Assembly: GCA_031963045.1 (NCBI GenBank)
Contig: JASSUK010000025.1
Location: forward strand, 62,001 to 126,000
Source: JASSUD01 sp031963045
Lineage (GTDB): Bacteria > Pseudomonadota > Gammaproteobacteria > Burkholderiales > Burkholderiaceae
Direction of reading: 5' to 3'
DNA: 64,000 bases
Every line of letters starts with the position of its first letter. Within the stretch, counting starts at the first letter, position 1. A program made the translations under genes and the position numbers. A model generated the notes under the pieces. The model was not told the DNA's origin and made no database searches. It saw nothing but the letters and a program-made list of their open reading frames with translations. Shown one piece after another: positions 62,154 through 64,000 of the stretch.

Positions 62154-64000
62154 TTAATTTCTATTCTGCTGTTCTATTTTTTCCTGAATCTCCAGCCATT
62201 TTTGCTCATGATTCTCTAGTTCTGCATTCACTTCAGTTTGGCGTTGGCAAGCCGCTTCCCATTCAGGAGGATGTGGAGGAAGGTAATGCTTAGGATCGGC
62301 AAAAAAGACTTCCAGGCGCGCTTTTTCTTCGCCCAATACCGCTATTTTTTTCTCAAGCTGAGCAAGCGTACGTTCTTGTGCCGCAGTAGAGCGCGTAGGA
62401 GCTGACGGTTTTGGAGACGCTTTAGCGGAGGCAGAAGCTGTGCTTTTTTTCGACGCAGAGGAAGAAGAGGGCTCTTTAAGAAGCATACGGCGATAGTCTT
62501 CCAAATCGCCATCAAAAGGAAGTGCGCGCTTATTGGCAACGAGTAAGAAGCTGTCTGTCGTCGCATTGAGAAGATGCCGGTCATGTGAGACCACTATCAG
62601 CGTACCTTCAAATTGTGCAAGGGCATTGGTTAGTGCATCCCGAGTCTCTAGATCCAAGTGATTGGTAGGCTCATCGAGTAATAAGAGGTTAGGGCGCTGC
62701 CAGAGCATAATGGCTAGTGCCAGACGTGCTTTTTCCCCGCCTGAAAGTGGCTCGATGGGAGCGGTGGCCATGTTGCCGGAAAATTGAAAACTTCCTAAAA
62801 AGTCCAGCAACTCTTGGTCGCGTACATAGGTAGGGCTTAAGCGTGTCAAGTGTTGTAGAGGCGATTCGCTAGGGCGTAATGTGTCTAGTTGGTGTTGTGC
62901 AAAATAGCCAATTTTGAGCCCGCGCCCTCGATTGATAGAACCGCCTAGCGCAGGTAAGGTGCCTGCTAACGTCTGAATTAAGGTCGATTTGCCTTGGCCA
63001 TTGGCACCAAGTAGACCAATGCGTTCCCCATTTTGGATCGATAAATTAACCCCTTCAACAATGGCGACAGGTTTTGGATTCTGACCTTCTGCTTGGGTTT
63101 GGTATCCGCAAGACACCCCTTCCATGGTGATCATGGGGTTGGGTGCTTGTAGCGGAGTGCGGAATTGAAATGTAAAGGCAGAGGCATCGCGCACTGCAGC
63201 GATATGCTGCATTTTTTCAAGGGCTTTGACGCGGCTTTGTGCTTGTCTAGCTTTAGTGGCCTTAGCTTTAAAGCGATCGATAAAGCTTTGTAAATGTTCT
63301 CTATGCCGTTGCTGTTTCTCGTGCTGGCTTTGTTGGAGTGCACGTTGTTGGGCTCGTACTATTTCAAATTGACTGTAGTTTCCACCGTAGCGTTTAAGTT
63401 GACGATCTTCGATAGCCACAATCGTTTGGCAGACCCCATCTAAAAATTCGCGATCATGCGAAATGATGATTAAGGTGCCTTCATATTTGCGCAGCCAAGC
63501 TTCTAACCACAAAATGGCATCTAGATCTAAGTGATTGGTGGGCTCATCTAAGAGCAATAACTCAGAAGGGCACATCAGCGCTTGAGCTAGATTTAAACGC
63601 ATGCGCCAACCTCCTGAGAAGCTGGAAACGGGCTCATAAAACTTGGCTTGCGAAAACCCTAGCCCTAGCAAAAGCGCTTCTGCTCGAGAGGGGGCGCTAT
63701 AACCATCTAACTCTGCAAAAGCACCATGTGCCAAGGCCTGCGCCATGCCATCATCGATGGCTTCTGCTGCTGCAATATCGGCTTCGACTGCGCGCAGACG
63801 TGTGTCCCCATCTATGGTGTATTCCAGTGCACTACGTGGGGTGGCAGGTGTTTCTTGCGCAACGTGCGCAATAGGCCCATTAATGGGTAAGAAAACTTCA
63901 CCTAAATCAGGTTCAATTCGACCGAGTAATGCGGAAAAAAGCGAAGATTTCCCCGCCCCATTCGACCCAATAAGCCCCACTTTTTCCCCACGATGCAAGG
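62154..64000 (-). CDS. ABC-F family ATPase, partial at window edge
   Basis: A soluble protein with two ABC ATPase domains and no membrane part, of the ABC-F family that acts on ribosomes. Domain 1 has Walker A IGSNGAGKSSLFSALLG and the signature FSGGWRMRLNLAQALM with LLLLDEPTNHLDLDAILWLE. Domain 2 has LGANGQGKSTLIQTLAG, LSGGEKARLALAIMLW and LLLLDEPTNHLDLETRD. The C terminus is a charged coiled coil (RTLAQLEKKIAVLGEEKARL), as in YheS or Uup. About 20-30 residues before HRGEKVGLIGSN are missing because the gene runs off the window end. Which ABC-F subgroup it belongs to I leave open; YheS-like is the best fit. Confidence 0.92.
   Translation of the reverse strand, partial: LHRGEKVGLIGSNGAGKSSLFSALLGRIEPDLGEVFLPINGPIAHVAQETPATPRSALEYTIDGDTRLRAVEADIAAAEAIDDGMAQALAHGAFAELDGYSAPSRAEALLLGLGFSQAKFYEPVSSFSGGWRMRLNLAQALMCPSELLLLDEPTNHLDLDAILWLEAWLRKYEGTLIIISHDREFLDGVCQTIVAIEDRQLKRYGGNYSQFEIVRAQQRALQQSQHEKQQRHREHLQSFIDRFKAKATKARQAQSRVKALEKMQHIAAVRDASAFTFQFRTPLQAPNPMITMEGVSCGYQTQAEGQNPKPVAIVEGVNLSIQNGERIGLLGANGQGKSTLIQTLAGTLPALGGSINRGRGLKIGYFAQHQLDTLRPSESPLQHLTRLSPTYVRDQELLDFLGSFQFSGNMATAPIEPLSGGEKARLALAIMLWQRPNLLLLDEPTNHLDLETRDALTNALAQFEGTLIVVSHDRHLLNATTDSFLLVANKRALPFDGDLEDYRRMLLKEPSSSSASKKSTASASAKASPKPSAPTRSTAAQERTLAQLEKKIAVLGEEKARLEVFFADPKHYLPPHPPEWEAACQRQTEVNAELENHEQKWLEIQEKIEQQNRN

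Noticed and set aside
1..64000. tRNA or rRNA genes in the gaps
   Set aside because: No gap shows a cloverleaf with a GTTC-type T loop in the right place or any conserved rRNA segment; GTTCG strings found belong to family A repeats.

Overview
The window reads as a chromosomal segment of a Burkholderiaceae betaproteobacterium with a shrinking or rearranged genome, most likely an intracellular or fungus-associated symbiont of the Mycoavidus/Glomeribacter kind. This is an inference from Burkholderia-type porins, betaproteobacterial gene neighbourhoods (accD-folC-SPOR-cvpA-purF; ssb-MFS-uvrA; fimV-truA; cobD-like-yjgA-pmbA; ygfZ/mltG-tmk), moderate GC for the family, many small palindromic repeats, broken operons, and several large eukaryote-like repeat proteins. 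No rRNA, tRNA, CRISPR array, intact insertion sequence or replication origin was recognised.

Layout. 1-4.2 kb: two tandem porins, coq7 and a small ComEA-like HhH protein. 4.2-8.15 kb: an accessory patch with an F-box-like helical-repeat protein, a Phd/PIN toxin-antitoxin pair with a palindromic operator, and two copies of a 134-bp inverted-repeat element. 8.1-22.2 kb: a long minus-strand housekeeping block: hldA and ugd (LPS sugar precursors), mlaF-E-D-A (outer-membrane lipid asymmetry), purF, cvpA, a SPOR protein, folC, accD, trpA, ssb and an MFS exporter. 22.2-28.9 kb: plus-strand uvrA, an AI-2E/PerM-type permease and the two ATPases of a peptide ABC importer. 28.7-30.7 kb: an unknown Ser-rich protein and 5-formyl-THF cyclo-ligase. 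30.7-41.9 kb: slt, an unknown ORF beside a 141-bp palindrome, purB, a FimV-like protein, truA, a CobD/CbiB-like protein, a shortened yjgA and pmbA.

41.9-50.2 kb is the most unusual accessory region. It holds an ankyrin-repeat protein, a nested palindrome, a 1462-aa SF1 helicase with a C-terminal Vsr/DUF559-like nuclease and zinc ribbon, and, 36 bp upstream on the same strand, a protein with the His-Asp-Gln-Cys order of CE-clan (ubiquitin/SUMO-type) cysteine proteases. 50.3-64 kb returns to housekeeping: dnaE, bolA, yciB, two small membrane proteins, ygfZ, mltG, tmk, an Rpn-family recombination nuclease, a MetRS without its usual C-terminal domain, and an ABC-F ATPase that runs off the window edge.

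Two repeat families recur. Family A has ends reading GTAGGTTGGTGGTGAGG and family B has ends reading TAGGGCGTGTCCTCAAT. Their copies sit at the 3' ends of genes, sometimes supply the stop codon, and lie beside genes that look truncated (metG, yjgA) or where the expected next gene is missing (downstream of hldA and tmk). They look like agents or scars of genome rearrangement.
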